NCBI RefSeq assembly: GCF_016734805.1
Contig: NZ_JAERQG010000003.1
Location: 248,001 to 312,000 of the forward strand
From: Marivirga atlantica
GTDB lineage: Bacteria > Bacteroidota > Bacteroidia > Cytophagales > Cyclobacteriaceae
DNA: 64,000 nt
Reading direction: 5' to 3'
The position numbers and the translations under genes are program-made. Below the pieces are notes generated by a model. The model did no database searches. It was not told the origin of the DNA and was given only the letters and a program-made list of their open reading frames with translations. Below are positions 7,021 to 15,651 of the stretch, piece by piece; position 1 is the first letter of the stretch; every line of letters starts with the position of its first letter.

Positions 7021-8745
7021 ATGACTGCACAGGAAAGAGCTGATCAGTGGTTGCACAGTGCTGCCGTTGACGAACAAACCAAAGATACCATCAGGAAAAT
7101 GCAAAGTGAGCAACCTGATGAATTTGAAGAATCTTTTTACAAAGATCTTGAATTCGGAACTGGTGGCCTAAGAGGAATTATGGGAGTTGGTAGTAACCGA
7201 ATGAACAAATACACACTCGGTATGGCTACTCAGGGCTTAGCCAACTACCTCAACAAAACCTTTACTGATCATGGCATCTGTGTAGCCATAGCACATGATA
7301 GTAGAAACAACAGTGACGTTTTCTCTAAAACAGTTGCTGATGTTTTTACTGCCAATGGCATAAAAGTCTACTTTTTTGATGCTCTAAGACCTACACCGGA
7401 GCTTTCATTTGCCATCAGGTATTTGCAGGCTAAAAGCGGTGTGGTATTAACAGCATCTCATAACCCGAAGGAATATAATGGCTATAAGGCTTATTGGTCT
7501 GACGGTGCTCAAATGATTTACCCTCACGATGTAAATGTAATGGAAGAGGTTAAATCCATTAAATCAATTGATGACGTACAGTTCAACGGCAACGATGCAC
7601 TATTAGAATACATTGGGGAAGATGTTGACAAAGCTTATTTAGAGGAGCTACAGAAAATATCCTTGTTCAAAGATGCCTCTGACAAGGATAAAGACATCAA
7701 AATAGTGTACTCTCCTATCCATGGAACAGGTGTTACTTTGGTACCTAAAGCACTGCACAATTACGGTTTCAATGAGCTTTACATAGTGGAAGAACAATCA
7801 AAACCTGATGGTAATTTTCCTACCGTAGTATATCCTAATCCTGAAGAAAAGGAAGCCATGAAACTGGCTTTAGCCAAAGCCAAGGAAATTGATGCGGATA
7901 TAGTGATGGCTACCGATCCGGATGCAGACAGAGTAGGTATTGCTGTAAAAAACAATAAAAATGAGTGGGAGCTTTTAAATGGTAACCAAACGGGTTCCCT
8001 TCTTATATACTACCTACTTAGCCGATGGAACGACTTAGGTAAATTAGATGGCAACCAATTCATAGTGAAGACCATTGTTACCACTGAGCTCATTAAAAAC
8101 ATAGCTGATAGGTTTAAAGTCGAAAGTTATGACACCTTAACAGGCTTCAAACATATCGCAGGGCTCATCCGCGATTTAGAAGGTAAAAAGAAGTTTATAG
8201 GTGGTGGTGAAGAAAGTTATGGCTACTTAATTGATGACTTTGTAAGAGATAAAGATGCTGTAGCCTCAGCCGTTATGATTGCTGAGATGACAGCTTTTGC
8301 TAAATCTCAGGGTAAAACAGTTTACGAATACTTGTTAGAAGTTTACGAAAACTGCGGCCTTTACAGAGAAGAACTTGTGTCTATTACTAAGAAAGGAATT
8401 TCAGGAAGTGAGGAAATTCAGCAGATGATGACGAACTTCCGTGAAAACACTCCTAAAAGCCTTCATGGCATTGAAGTAGTAAGCTTGCGAGATTATCAGA
8501 AAGGACATGAGGTTGACCTAGAGAGTGGAAAGAAAACCACACTAGACTTTCCAAAATCAAATGTACTACAATTCTTCCTTGCAGATGGAAGTAAAGTATC
8601 AGCCAGACCTTCTGGCACAGAACCTAAAATCAAGTTCTATGTAAGTGTTAAAGGTGAGCTAAAAAATAAAGCCAATTTTGAAGAAAGCTTCAGCAAGTTA
8701 AAAGATAAGATTGAAGCTATTATTGATGACCTTAACGTAAGATAA
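7021..8745 (+). CDS. Phospho-sugar mutase (phosphoglucomutase/phosphomannomutase family)
   Basis: The enzyme moves a phosphate between C1 and C6 of hexoses, probably glucose, feeding sugar nucleotide or storage metabolism. The 574-residue length matches the PgcA/PGM2 branch of alpha-D-phosphohexomutases. The phosphoserine loop TASHNP lies near residues 143-148, the Mg-binding DPDADR near 298-303, the sugar-binding GGGEESYG near 395 and the phosphate-binding RPSGTEPK near 529. The preference for glucose over mannose is inferred from family length. It lies 27 bp after hppD and 4 bp before the phosphoesterase, suggesting an operon. Confidence 0.92.
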   Translation: MTAQERADQWLHSAAVDEQTKDTIRKMQSEQPDEFEESFYKDLEFGTGGLRGIMGVGSNRMNKYTLGMATQGLANYLNKTFTDHGICVAIAHDSRNNSDVFSKTVADVFTANGIKVYFFDALRPTPELSFAIRYLQAKSGVVLTASHNPKEYNGYKAYWSDGAQMIYPHDVNVMEEVKSIKSIDDVQFNGNDALLEYIGEDVDKAYLEELQKISLFKDASDKDKDIKIVYSPIHGTGVTLVPKALHNYGFNELYIVEEQSKPDGNFPTVVYPNPEEKEAMKLALAKAKEIDADIVMATDPDADRVGIAVKNNKNEWELLNGNQTGSLLIYYLLSRWNDLGKLDGNQFIVKTIVTTELIKNIADRFKVESYDTLTGFKHIAGLIRDLEGKKKFIGGGEESYGYLIDDFVRDKDAVASAVMIAEMTAFAKSQGKTVYEYLLEVYENCGLYREELVSITKKGISGSEEIQQMMTNFRENTPKSLHGIEVVSLRDYQKGHEVDLESGKKTTLDFPKSNVLQFFLADGSKVSARPSGTEPKIKFYVSVKGELKNKANFEESFSKLKDKIEAIIDDLNVR

Positions 8746-8749
8746 GGTT

Positions 8750-9250
8750 TTGAAAATAGGGCTTATTTCAGACACTCACGGTCATTTAGAAGCTTCAGTA
8801 GCTAAGTACTTTAAAAATTGTGATGAAATATGGCATGCAGGTGATATTGGAGAGGGAAACATAATGGAATCCCTCTCCGAAATTGCCCCGGTTCAGGCGG
8901 TATTTGGCAATATCGATACACCGGCTGTCCAAAAGCAATATTCTGAAGACCTGATACTAGAGAGAGAAGGAAAGAAAATCCTGATGACGCATATAGCGGG
9001 TAAACCACCACGCTATAATCCTAGGGTCAAAAAGCTGATCAAAGAATTAAAGCCTGACATCTTTATTTGCGGTCACTCCCATATACTTCGTGTAATCCCT
9101 GACAAAGAAAATAATTGCTTATACATCAATCCCGGGGCTGCCGGGAAACAAGGTTTTCACCGCGAAAAGACAATCATCAGATTTGATATCAATTCAGGGA
9201 AAATAGAAAACATGGAAGTAATAGAGTTGGGTAAAAGAGGTGCTTCCTAA
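8750..9250 (+). CDS. YfcE/MJ0936-type metallophosphoesterase
   Basis: The 166-residue protein has the calcineurin-like phosphoesterase motifs in order: SDTHGH (7-12), GDIGEGN (about 32-38), GNID (about 54-57), a histidine in MTHIAGK and GHSHI with the final metal-binding histidine. The family hydrolyses phosphodiesters with two metal ions, usually Mn. I place the start at a TTG four bases after the preceding stop, because the family N-terminus (MKIGLISDTHGH) begins exactly there and no ATG or GTG is nearby. This tight spacing suggests translational coupling to the sugar mutase gene. Confidence 0.88.
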   Translation: MKIGLISDTHGHLEASVAKYFKNCDEIWHAGDIGEGNIMESLSEIAPVQAVFGNIDTPAVQKQYSEDLILEREGKKILMTHIAGKPPRYNPRVKKLIKELKPDIFICGHSHILRVIPDKENNCLYINPGAAGKQGFHREKTIIRFDINSGKIENMEVIELGKRGAS

Positions 9251-9295
9251 ATCTGTCTAGGTAAAATTTGTTTCTTCAAGAACATTGTAAAAAGA

Positions 9296-10300
9296 CTATC
9301 CATTCATTTCAATCAAATGGCTTTTCTCAAAACTTAAGAAAATCTGCTCACCAGCTTTATGAGCGTGCTCCGAATGGACCGTCCATTTCAGATTCTTTTC
9401 TAATTCACATACCACCTGGTAATAGCCACCCATAAACTTACAGGAAAGCACAGAGGCCTTCAAACTATTCTTTTGAGACTTAGTTCTTATTTTAAGGTGA
9501 TAAGGCCTAAGGCCTATCAAGCCTTTTTTCGAATCAATATGAAAAGCATCGAGCAACTGCTCATTGAATACATTAATCTTTCCAAATAACTCAGCCGTTT
9601 CGAGATTATTGGGTTGTAAAAACACCTTTTCAGGCGTGTCAATCTGCTTTAAATTCATTTTAACAAGTACTCCCACTCTATCAGCCAATTGAAAGATTTC
9701 ATCTGTTTGGTGCGTAATAAATACGATTGTAGTGGAAAGTTCTTGATTAGCTGCTCTTAAGGCATCAAATAAAGTAGACCTGTTCAGTTGATCGAGCTGG
9801 GTAAATGGCTCATCAAGTAATAAAACCTGTGGTTCCGTTGCCATAGCTCTGGCCATAGAAAGCCTTTGTTTTTCACCACCCGACAATTGTTCAACGGAGT
9901 AATCTAAAATTGTTTGTAATCTAAATATTTTGGTAAGCTGTTGAACTTTTTCCTCGGTAAAAGAATCATTAAAAGCTAAAAGGGCTTCGGTGAGATTCTC
10001 CAATACCGTCCTTCTATGGAGCAATTTAAAATCCTGCGCCATATATTTTATTTCCTCATGGCCGGGAACTAAATGATCAGCATAAGGTAAAATAGACTCT
10101 CCATCAAAATCTATATCTCCTGAATTAGCTCCTATTAAACCTCCCAACATTTTTAAAAGCGTAGATTTGCCAGCACCACTTCTACCTGTAATAGCTAATA
10201 TTTCTCCACGATTTATGTCAAACGACACATCATCAAGAATAACAGTCTCATCAAAAGACTTGCTTAGTTCTGCTATTTTAAAAATCTTGGATTTAGGCAT
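9296..10300 (-). CDS. Orphan ABC transporter ATPase, PotA/FbpC-like with TOBE-like tail
   Basis: The 334-residue protein begins with a complete ABC ATPase domain: Walker A GRSGAGKST (about 39-47), Q-loop around 'YMAQDFKLL', signature LSGGEKQR, Walker B VLLLDEP and switch histidine THQ. Residues about 240-334 resemble the TOBE domain of importer ATPases (GLRPYHLKI). Such proteins power uptake of spermidine, iron or molybdate together with a permease and a binding protein. None of these partners is encoded nearby, so the substrate is unknown. The lysine-rich gene lies upstream behind a strong terminator, so this gene probably has its own promoter. Confidence 0.85.
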   Translation of the reverse strand: MPKSKIFKIAELSKSFDETVILDDVSFDINRGEILAITGRSGAGKSTLLKMLGGLIGANSGDIDFDGESILPYADHLVPGHEEIKYMAQDFKLLHRRTVLENLTEALLAFNDSFTEEKVQQLTKIFRLQTILDYSVEQLSGGEKQRLSMARAMATEPQVLLLDEPFTQLDQLNRSTLFDALRAANQELSTTIVFITHQTDEIFQLADRVGVLVKMNLKQIDTPEKVFLQPNNLETAELFGKINVFNEQLLDAFHIDSKKGLIGLRPYHLKIRTKSQKNSLKASVLSCKFMGGYYQVVCELEKNLKWTVHSEHAHKAGEQIFLSFEKSHLIEMNG

Positions 10301-10324
10301 TGGCTCAGTCAGGTACCAACAAAA

Positions 10325-10354
10325 AAAGCGTCCTGTTAGTTATCAGGACGCTTT
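10325..10354 (-). terminator. Strong rho-independent terminator
   Basis: Perfect 11-nt arms AAAGCGTCCTG (10325-10335) and CAGGACGCTTT (10344-10354) enclose an 8-nt loop. On the minus strand the stem is followed by a T run, so it terminates the lysine-rich gene (10378-10674) before the ABC ATPase gene. Confidence 0.9.
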
Positions 10355-10377
10355 CAAAATTATGTTGTAAGAAGAAA

Positions 10378-10674
10378 TTAGTCTTCTTTCTTATCTTCTT
10401 TATCTTCTGTCTTTTTTGGAGCAGCCTTTTTCTTAGGAGCAGCTTTCTTTGCTTTTGGAGCTTCCTCCTTTTTAGCTTCAGCTTTTTCCTCTTTGGCAGC
10501 TTCTTTTTTCGCAGCTGGCTTTTTCTTATCCGCTTTTGCAAATTCAGCTTTTACAGCTTCAATATCTACATTTTTGATCACAGGCTTCTGCTGCAATCTT
10601 TGGATTGAATCTACTCTCTTCTTAGCTGTTACTCTATTTTTTCTCGCTTTTCTTTTAAGACTTGTTCCTGCCAT
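10378..10674 (-). CDS. Lysine/alanine-rich histone-H1-like protein
   Basis: The 98-residue protein has a short ordered N-terminal part (MAGTSLKRKARKN, then a helix around RVDSIQRLQQKP and VIKNVDIEAVK). It is followed by a tail made almost only of Lys, Ala, Glu and Pro (repeated AAKKE and KKAAPKK blocks). This composition resembles bacterial histone-H1-like DNA-binding proteins, so binding to DNA or RNA is plausible but inferred. A longer start at 10704 is rejected because that TTG lies inside the -7 promoter box. The chosen ATG sits about 28 bp behind a textbook promoter. The low-complexity tail produces spurious open frames on the opposite strand. Confidence 0.8.
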   Translation of the reverse strand: MAGTSLKRKARKNRVTAKKRVDSIQRLQQKPVIKNVDIEAVKAEFAKADKKKPAAKKEAAKEEKAEAKKEEAPKAKKAAPKKKAAPKKTEDKEDKKED

Positions 10675-10701
10675 GGTTAATTCTTTATCAAAATTGGAAT
10701 G

Positions 10702-10732
10702 CAAAGGTAAAATAAACCTTTAATTAATCAAA
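10702..10732 (-). promoter_or_regulatory. Bacteroidetes-type promoter for the lysine-rich gene
   Basis: On the minus strand, TTTG (10732-10729) and TACCTTTG (10709-10702) are separated by 19 bp, matching the TTTG-N19-21-TAnnTTTG consensus. It fires away from the hisS promoter, so 10675-10834 is a divergent promoter region. Confidence 0.75.
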
Positions 10733-10780
10733 CTATTAACACACACAAATAATGAGAATGTGATATATTAAATTACAATT

Positions 10781-10813
10781 TTTGATTATTTATAACATAT
10801 CCTCATAACTTTG
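10781..10813 (+). promoter_or_regulatory. Bacteroidetes-type promoter for hisS
   Basis: TTTG (10781-10784) and TAACTTTG (10806-10813) are separated by 21 bp and lie 21 bp ahead of the hisS start. Both boxes match the consensus, so this probably drives the hisS-hutH run. Confidence 0.75.
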
Positions 10814-10834
10814 CGACAGTAAAATAATGCATCA

Positions 10835-12214
10835 ATGAGTAAGCAAAAACCTTCATTACCAAAAGGAACAAGAGATTTCGGACCTGCAGAGATGAATAAA
10901 AGGCATTTCATTCTGGAAACTATAAAGAAAGTTTATCAGAAATATGGATACGCCCCTATTGAAACACCAGCTATGGAAAACCTAAGCGTTTTACAAGGCA
11001 AATATGGTGATGAAGGTGATCAATTACTTTTTAAAATATTAAACTCAGGAGACTTTCTTTCAAAAACTGAAAAGACAGACCTAAACAGCTCGAAGGATTT
11101 ACTACCTAAGATAGCTGAGAAAGGTCTGCGTTACGATTTAACAGTTCCTTTTGCCCGCTTTGTGGTAATGAATCAGCATAATTTGAGTTTTCCTTTCAAG
11201 CGCTACCAAATTCAACCTGTTTGGCGTGCTGACAAACCTCAAAAAGGTCGCTACAGAGAGTTTTACCAATGTGATGCAGATGCCATCGGTACAGACTCTC
11301 TTTTATGTGAGGCAGAGATTGTGCTAATGATCAAAGAAGTCTTCACTTTACTTCAAGCTAAAAAAGCCAATAGCCTTGACTATAGCATTAAAATAAATAA
11401 CCGTAAAATACTGAGTGGCTTGGTTGAAGCCATCGGGCAAAAAGGTAAAGAAACCGATTTTGCAGTAGCCATTGATAAGCTTGATAAAATCGGCATTGAT
11501 AAAGTAAAAGAAGAACTGAGTTCTAAGGGTTTTGATCAGGCTGCTATCGATAAACTTGATCCTGTATTTGCTATTTCTGGAAATAACAGAGAAAAGTTGC
11601 AAGCCGTTAAATCAGTTCTTCAATCATCAGAAGTTGGATTGAAAGGCACAAATGAGCTTGAAGAAGTGCTCAATATACTTGATAGCTTCGGTATGGAAGT
11701 TCCTGAACTGGAACTGGATATTACCCTGGCAAGAGGTCTCTCCTATTACACGGGTGCTATTTTTGAAGTAAAACCCAATAACGTGAAAATGGGAAGCATC
11801 AGTGGTGGCGGTCGATACGATGGGCTTACTGATAACTTTGGCCTACCTAATGTTTCTGGCGTAGGTATTTCTTTTGGTGTAGACAGAATATATGATGTGC
11901 TGGAGGAATTGGATTTATATCCTGACAACAATATTACGAGCACAAAAGTACTGATTACCGCATTTGATCAGGATAGCTGGAATTATGGTTTAAAAGTACT
12001 TTCTAGTTTGAGAAATGCTGAAATTAAATCTGAAATATATCCTGAGCCGGTTAAGATTAAGAAGCAGATGAAATATGCCAACGATAAGCAAATACCTTTT
12101 GTAATTGTTATCGGTTCTGAAGAAATAAAAAGCGGTAAGCTTGCACTCAAAAACATGCAAGAAGGCACACAAGAGATGCTTTCTACAGATGAAATCATTA
12201 ACTTTTTAAAATAA
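10835..12214 (+). CDS. hisS: Histidyl-tRNA synthetase
   Basis: This class II synthetase charges tRNA-His in the cytoplasm. The 459-residue protein begins with PKGTRDFGP, the family hallmark. Motif 2 is seen around YQIQPVWRADKPQKGRYREF, the histidine-specific segment in ARGLSYYTGAIFEV, and motif 3 in SGGGRYDGL with the GISFGVDRI loop. A C-terminal anticodon-binding domain covers about 360-459. The gene has its own promoter at 10781-10813, and only 3 bp separate its stop from hutH, so the two are almost certainly one transcript. Confidence 0.97.
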   Translation: MSKQKPSLPKGTRDFGPAEMNKRHFILETIKKVYQKYGYAPIETPAMENLSVLQGKYGDEGDQLLFKILNSGDFLSKTEKTDLNSSKDLLPKIAEKGLRYDLTVPFARFVVMNQHNLSFPFKRYQIQPVWRADKPQKGRYREFYQCDADAIGTDSLLCEAEIVLMIKEVFTLLQAKKANSLDYSIKINNRKILSGLVEAIGQKGKETDFAVAIDKLDKIGIDKVKEELSSKGFDQAAIDKLDPVFAISGNNREKLQAVKSVLQSSEVGLKGTNELEEVLNILDSFGMEVPELELDITLARGLSYYTGAIFEVKPNNVKMGSISGGGRYDGLTDNFGLPNVSGVGISFGVDRIYDVLEELDLYPDNNITSTKVLITAFDQDSWNYGLKVLSSLRNAEIKSEIYPEPVKIKKQMKYANDKQIPFVIVIGSEEIKSGKLALKNMQEGTQEMLSTDEIINFLK

Positions 12215-12217
12215 GCT

Positions 12218-13708
12218 ATGTCCAATTTTTATAGCATAAGCCATGAAGCACTCACAATTGATTCAGTAGAGTCAATCATAAAAAGCAATAAGAAACTTCA
12301 ACTGTCTGATGCTGCCAAGTCATCAATCCTTAAATGTCGCCAGTTTCTAGATGATCACATCAAAAATTCTGAAGCTCCTGTTTATGGTATTAACACTGGC
12401 TTTGGTTCTTTATATAGCAAAAACATTTCGCGTACCGACCTTGAGCAATTACAAACCAATCTGGTGATGTCCCATGCTTGTGGTACTGGTGCCAAGATAG
12501 ATAAAAGCATTGTTAAAATTATGCTTTTGCTAAAGATACAATCATTAGCATACGGCCACAGTGGCGTTCAACTCACTACAGTTGAGCGTTTGATAGAATT
12601 CTTTAACAATGATATTTTACCGGTTATTTATGAAGCAGGCTCTTTAGGTGCTTCCGGTGATTTAGCTCCTTTGGCTCACCTCTCCCTGCCTCTATTAGGT
12701 AAAGGAGAAGTATACTTCAAAAATGAAAAAATCAGCGGTGAGGATTTGCTTTCTAAAATGAATTGGGAACCTATCCACCTTAGGTCAAAAGAGGGCTTAG
12801 CATTATTGAATGGCACCCAGTTTATGAATGCTTTTGCCACTCAAGCTTTGATAGATGGACGAAGAATTTTCAAATGGGCGAACTTTATTGGAGCCACTTC
12901 ATTAGATGCTTTTGATGGTAGAATTGATCCTTTTGATGAGAAAATACATCAAATAAGAAAACAGAATGGGCAAATTGAAGTAGCTAAAGAAATTAGAAGC
13001 ATTCTGGCCGATAGTCAAATCATTAAACAACCTAAGCGGCATGTACAGGATCCCTACAGTTTCAGATGTATCCCTCAGGTACATGGAGCCACTTTTGATG
13101 CGATAAAACATTGCGAAAATGTTATATCAGCAGAACTAGCAGGTGTCACTGATAATCCAAATATTTTCCCTGAAGAGGGAGAAATCATTTCAGGAGGTAA
13201 CTTCCATGGTCAGCCTTTAGCCATCACGATGGATTTCCTCGCTATTGCCCTTGCCGAACTAGGTAATATTTCAGAAAGAAGAACCTATCAGCTTATTTCA
13301 GGCTTAAGGGGACTTCCCGATTTCCTAGTAATGAATCCTGGTTTAAATTCAGGATTAATGATTCCGCAATACAGCGCAGCAAGTTTAGTAAGCCAAAACA
13401 AACAATTGTGCACACCTGCATCTGTTGATAGTATTGTTTCATCAAATGGGCAGGAAGATCATGTAAGCATGGGAGCCAATTCTGCTACTAAATTGTATAA
13501 AATCGTTCATAACTTGTATCAGATTTTGGCTATTGAAATGATAACTGCTTCACAAGCACTTGATTTCAGAGAACCATCTAAATCGAGTAGTTCGATACAG
13601 GAAGTGCTTAATAATTTCAGGAAAGAAGTTCCGTTAATTAAGGAAGATCGTATTTTGCATGATGACATCATAAAAGCAGAAGATTTCCTTAAAAATTACT
13701 CTATTTGA
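12218..13708 (+). CDS. hutH: Histidine ammonia-lyase
   Basis: The enzyme deaminates histidine to urocanate and ammonia. The 496-residue length fits the family. The MIO prosthetic-group tripeptide Ala-Ser-Gly is in GSLGASGDLAPL (near residues 145-147). YGINTGFG near the start and SHACGTG are substrate-pocket motifs. QEDHVSMG near 412-419 carries the Glu typical of histidine rather than phenylalanine or tyrosine lyases. No hutU, hutI, hutG or regulator is adjacent; instead hisS lies 3 bp upstream. The stop codon overlaps the TTG start of the next gene. Confidence 0.93.
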   Translation: MSNFYSISHEALTIDSVESIIKSNKKLQLSDAAKSSILKCRQFLDDHIKNSEAPVYGINTGFGSLYSKNISRTDLEQLQTNLVMSHACGTGAKIDKSIVKIMLLLKIQSLAYGHSGVQLTTVERLIEFFNNDILPVIYEAGSLGASGDLAPLAHLSLPLLGKGEVYFKNEKISGEDLLSKMNWEPIHLRSKEGLALLNGTQFMNAFATQALIDGRRIFKWANFIGATSLDAFDGRIDPFDEKIHQIRKQNGQIEVAKEIRSILADSQIIKQPKRHVQDPYSFRCIPQVHGATFDAIKHCENVISAELAGVTDNPNIFPEEGEIISGGNFHGQPLAITMDFLAIALAELGNISERRTYQLISGLRGLPDFLVMNPGLNSGLMIPQYSAASLVSQNKQLCTPASVDSIVSSNGQEDHVSMGANSATKLYKIVHNLYQILAIEMITASQALDFREPSKSSSSIQEVLNNFRKEVPLIKEDRILHDDIIKAEDFLKNYSI

Positions 13709-15645
13709 GAAAGTTATTAATAACCATATTATTCACTTCATTAGTAAGCCTTTCGCTAAAAGCGCAAGACGGATTTTCAAGTGAAAATGGCTTATTTACA
13801 ATTAATTACCTAAAAGGTTGTGCTGGAACCGAAGTAGTTGTTACCCCTCAAAGACCAGGAACAGTCTTTGTATGTTATGATGGAGACCCTACTAATCCTG
13901 AAAGTTCTGAAAACTTGGCTTGTTATAACGAAAGTGCAAATAATCCAGACGGAAGACTCATACACACATATGATCAACCCGGAATTTACAAAGTATTAAT
14001 GTTTAAAGAGGATTCCCCAGATTTCCCAAGGGAGTTTGACAGTTTAACCGTAGAAATTATTGATCCGCAAGTACCCTCAATTTCTGCCATCAATTGCAAT
14101 GATGACATAATCTTTGACCTTAATGGTTCTCAGGAGTCTTTCGATTTCTATTCAATAGATTTTGGAGATGGAAGTATGGTTGACGATTACAGCGTAAACA
14201 ACTTTCCTCTAACACATACTTATGCTAACAACAATCAGCAATACACTGTAACTATAGATGGAAAATTTGATGATTCAGGTAATAATAATTGTAGCAATAC
14301 AAATAATACATTTACAATAACCCCAGCAAATTTGAGCGAATCCGAAGCAATCATTTCTTCTCTTAGCATGATAGATGAATCATCATTTAGTATTGACTAT
14401 GAACTGAACAACTATCAGAATTACAACCTGCAGTTAAAAGAAACTGCTAATGGAAACTATCAGGATATTTTATTTATTTCAGGAGAAACAACAGGTAGCT
14501 ATACTTTTCAAAATCTATCATTAAATGAAAGCTTCTATTGTGCAAGAATCATAAGTGAAAGTGCCTGTAACAATAACACCCTAACTTCAAATGAGGCATG
14601 CACCATTTTGTTTGAAGGCGAAGCTCAGCAAGAAGGTAATTCACTTAATTGGAACTCCACTCAATTTCAAAGTTCTTCTCTCTTTAAAAATGGAACTGAA
14701 ATACATTCAGGGCCAGCCCCTTACCTTGACGAGAATGTTTTATGCGGTCAAGATGATACTTATTTTGTTCAGGTAACTGATTCAAGCGGGTTAAACATAC
14801 AATCCTTTGAACAAACTTTAACGGCATTAAGCGGAGATCCGGCATTATCCATCACTGAAATGGCTGTAACAACACTTAGTGATAATGAGGTACTTTTATC
14901 CTGGCTTGTTCCTCAAGGTATTGAACCAGAGAACTTTGTTGTTTATAAGAAGAGAAGTGCAGAAGAAGATTTCTTTTTACTGGATTCAGCTAAGCAAAAT
15001 GAATATACAGATGTAGGCTTGGATTTTACAGTCAGAGAATTCTTTTACACTGTTACTTACACCAATAATTGCGGAGGCATAGCTGATGTAGTTATTGAGG
15101 CACAAAATATTGTATTAACAGCCAGTCAAGAGGGAAGCAATCTTACCTTAAACTGGAATGATTACACAGGTTATAGTGCTAATTTCAGCAATTACATAGT
15201 TCGCCAATACGATGAAAATATGAACCTTATCAACAGCTTTGATGTGCAATCAGAAACAAGCTTTGAACAAAACCTGGCTACTTCCGACATTCAAAAATAT
15301 ATCTATCAGGTAGAGGCTATTTCATCAAGCGGATTGATTTCTTACAGCAATGAACTTGCATTTAAAATCCCTGCTACTTTTTTCGTTCCCACCGCCTTCA
15401 CTCCTAATAATGACGGTAGAAATGAGGAATTAAAAGTACTAGGTAAATTTATTGATAAAGTAGATTTCAAAGTTTTTAACAGATGGGGCAACCTGCTTTT
15501 CCAAACAACTACCCTTGATAAAGGTTGGGATGGATACTTAACTAATAGAGAAGCACCGGAAGGCACATACACCTACACACTAACTGTAATTGACCAATAT
15601 GGTGAAGAATATAACAAAAACGGAACAGTAAATTTAATTAGATAG
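13705..15645 (+). CDS. T9SS type B sorted surface protein (CHU_C domain, PKD-like repeats)
   Basis: The 646-residue protein has a signal peptide ending near LSLKAQ (about 21). A PKD-like domain around 120-200 contains the typical DFGDGS segment, and fibronectin-III-like beta domains fill about 200-560. The last 85 residues form the gliding-motility-associated CHU_C domain: FFVPTAFTPNNDGRNE, then FKVFNRWGNLLF, WDG and APEGTYTYTLTV. This is the type B signal for the type IX secretion system, so the protein is exported to the cell surface or medium. The TTG start overlaps the hutH stop as TTGA, which suggests coupled translation. Its ligand or activity is unknown. Confidence 0.9.
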   Translation: MRKLLITILFTSLVSLSLKAQDGFSSENGLFTINYLKGCAGTEVVVTPQRPGTVFVCYDGDPTNPESSENLACYNESANNPDGRLIHTYDQPGIYKVLMFKEDSPDFPREFDSLTVEIIDPQVPSISAINCNDDIIFDLNGSQESFDFYSIDFGDGSMVDDYSVNNFPLTHTYANNNQQYTVTIDGKFDDSGNNNCSNTNNTFTITPANLSESEAIISSLSMIDESSFSIDYELNNYQNYNLQLKETANGNYQDILFISGETTGSYTFQNLSLNESFYCARIISESACNNNTLTSNEACTILFEGEAQQEGNSLNWNSTQFQSSSLFKNGTEIHSGPAPYLDENVLCGQDDTYFVQVTDSSGLNIQSFEQTLTALSGDPALSITEMAVTTLSDNEVLLSWLVPQGIEPENFVVYKKRSAEEDFFLLDSAKQNEYTDVGLDFTVREFFYTVTYTNNCGGIADVVIEAQNIVLTASQEGSNLTLNWNDYTGYSANFSNYIVRQYDENMNLINSFDVQSETSFEQNLATSDIQKYIYQVEAISSSGLISYSNELAFKIPATFFVPTAFTPNNDGRNEELKVLGKFIDKVDFKVFNRWGNLLFQTTTLDKGWDGYLTNREAPEGTYTYTLTVIDQYGEEYNKNGTVNLIR

Positions 15646-15651
15646 AAAGAT

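Noticed and set aside
10378-10674. Low-complexity repeat or CRISPR-like array
   Set aside because: The repeats are protein-level Lys/Ala blocks with irregular spacing, and no identical direct repeats with spacers are seen here or elsewhere in the window.
10300-10723. Plus-strand frames rich in Phe and Ser opposite the lysine-rich gene
   Set aside because: They are the antisense of Lys/Ala codon runs, which give long open frames without meaning. The minus-strand gene has a promoter, terminator and conserved start.
12218-13708. Complete hut (histidine utilisation) operon
   Set aside because: Only hutH is present; the flanking genes encode HisRS and a T9SS protein, not HutU, HutI or HutG.
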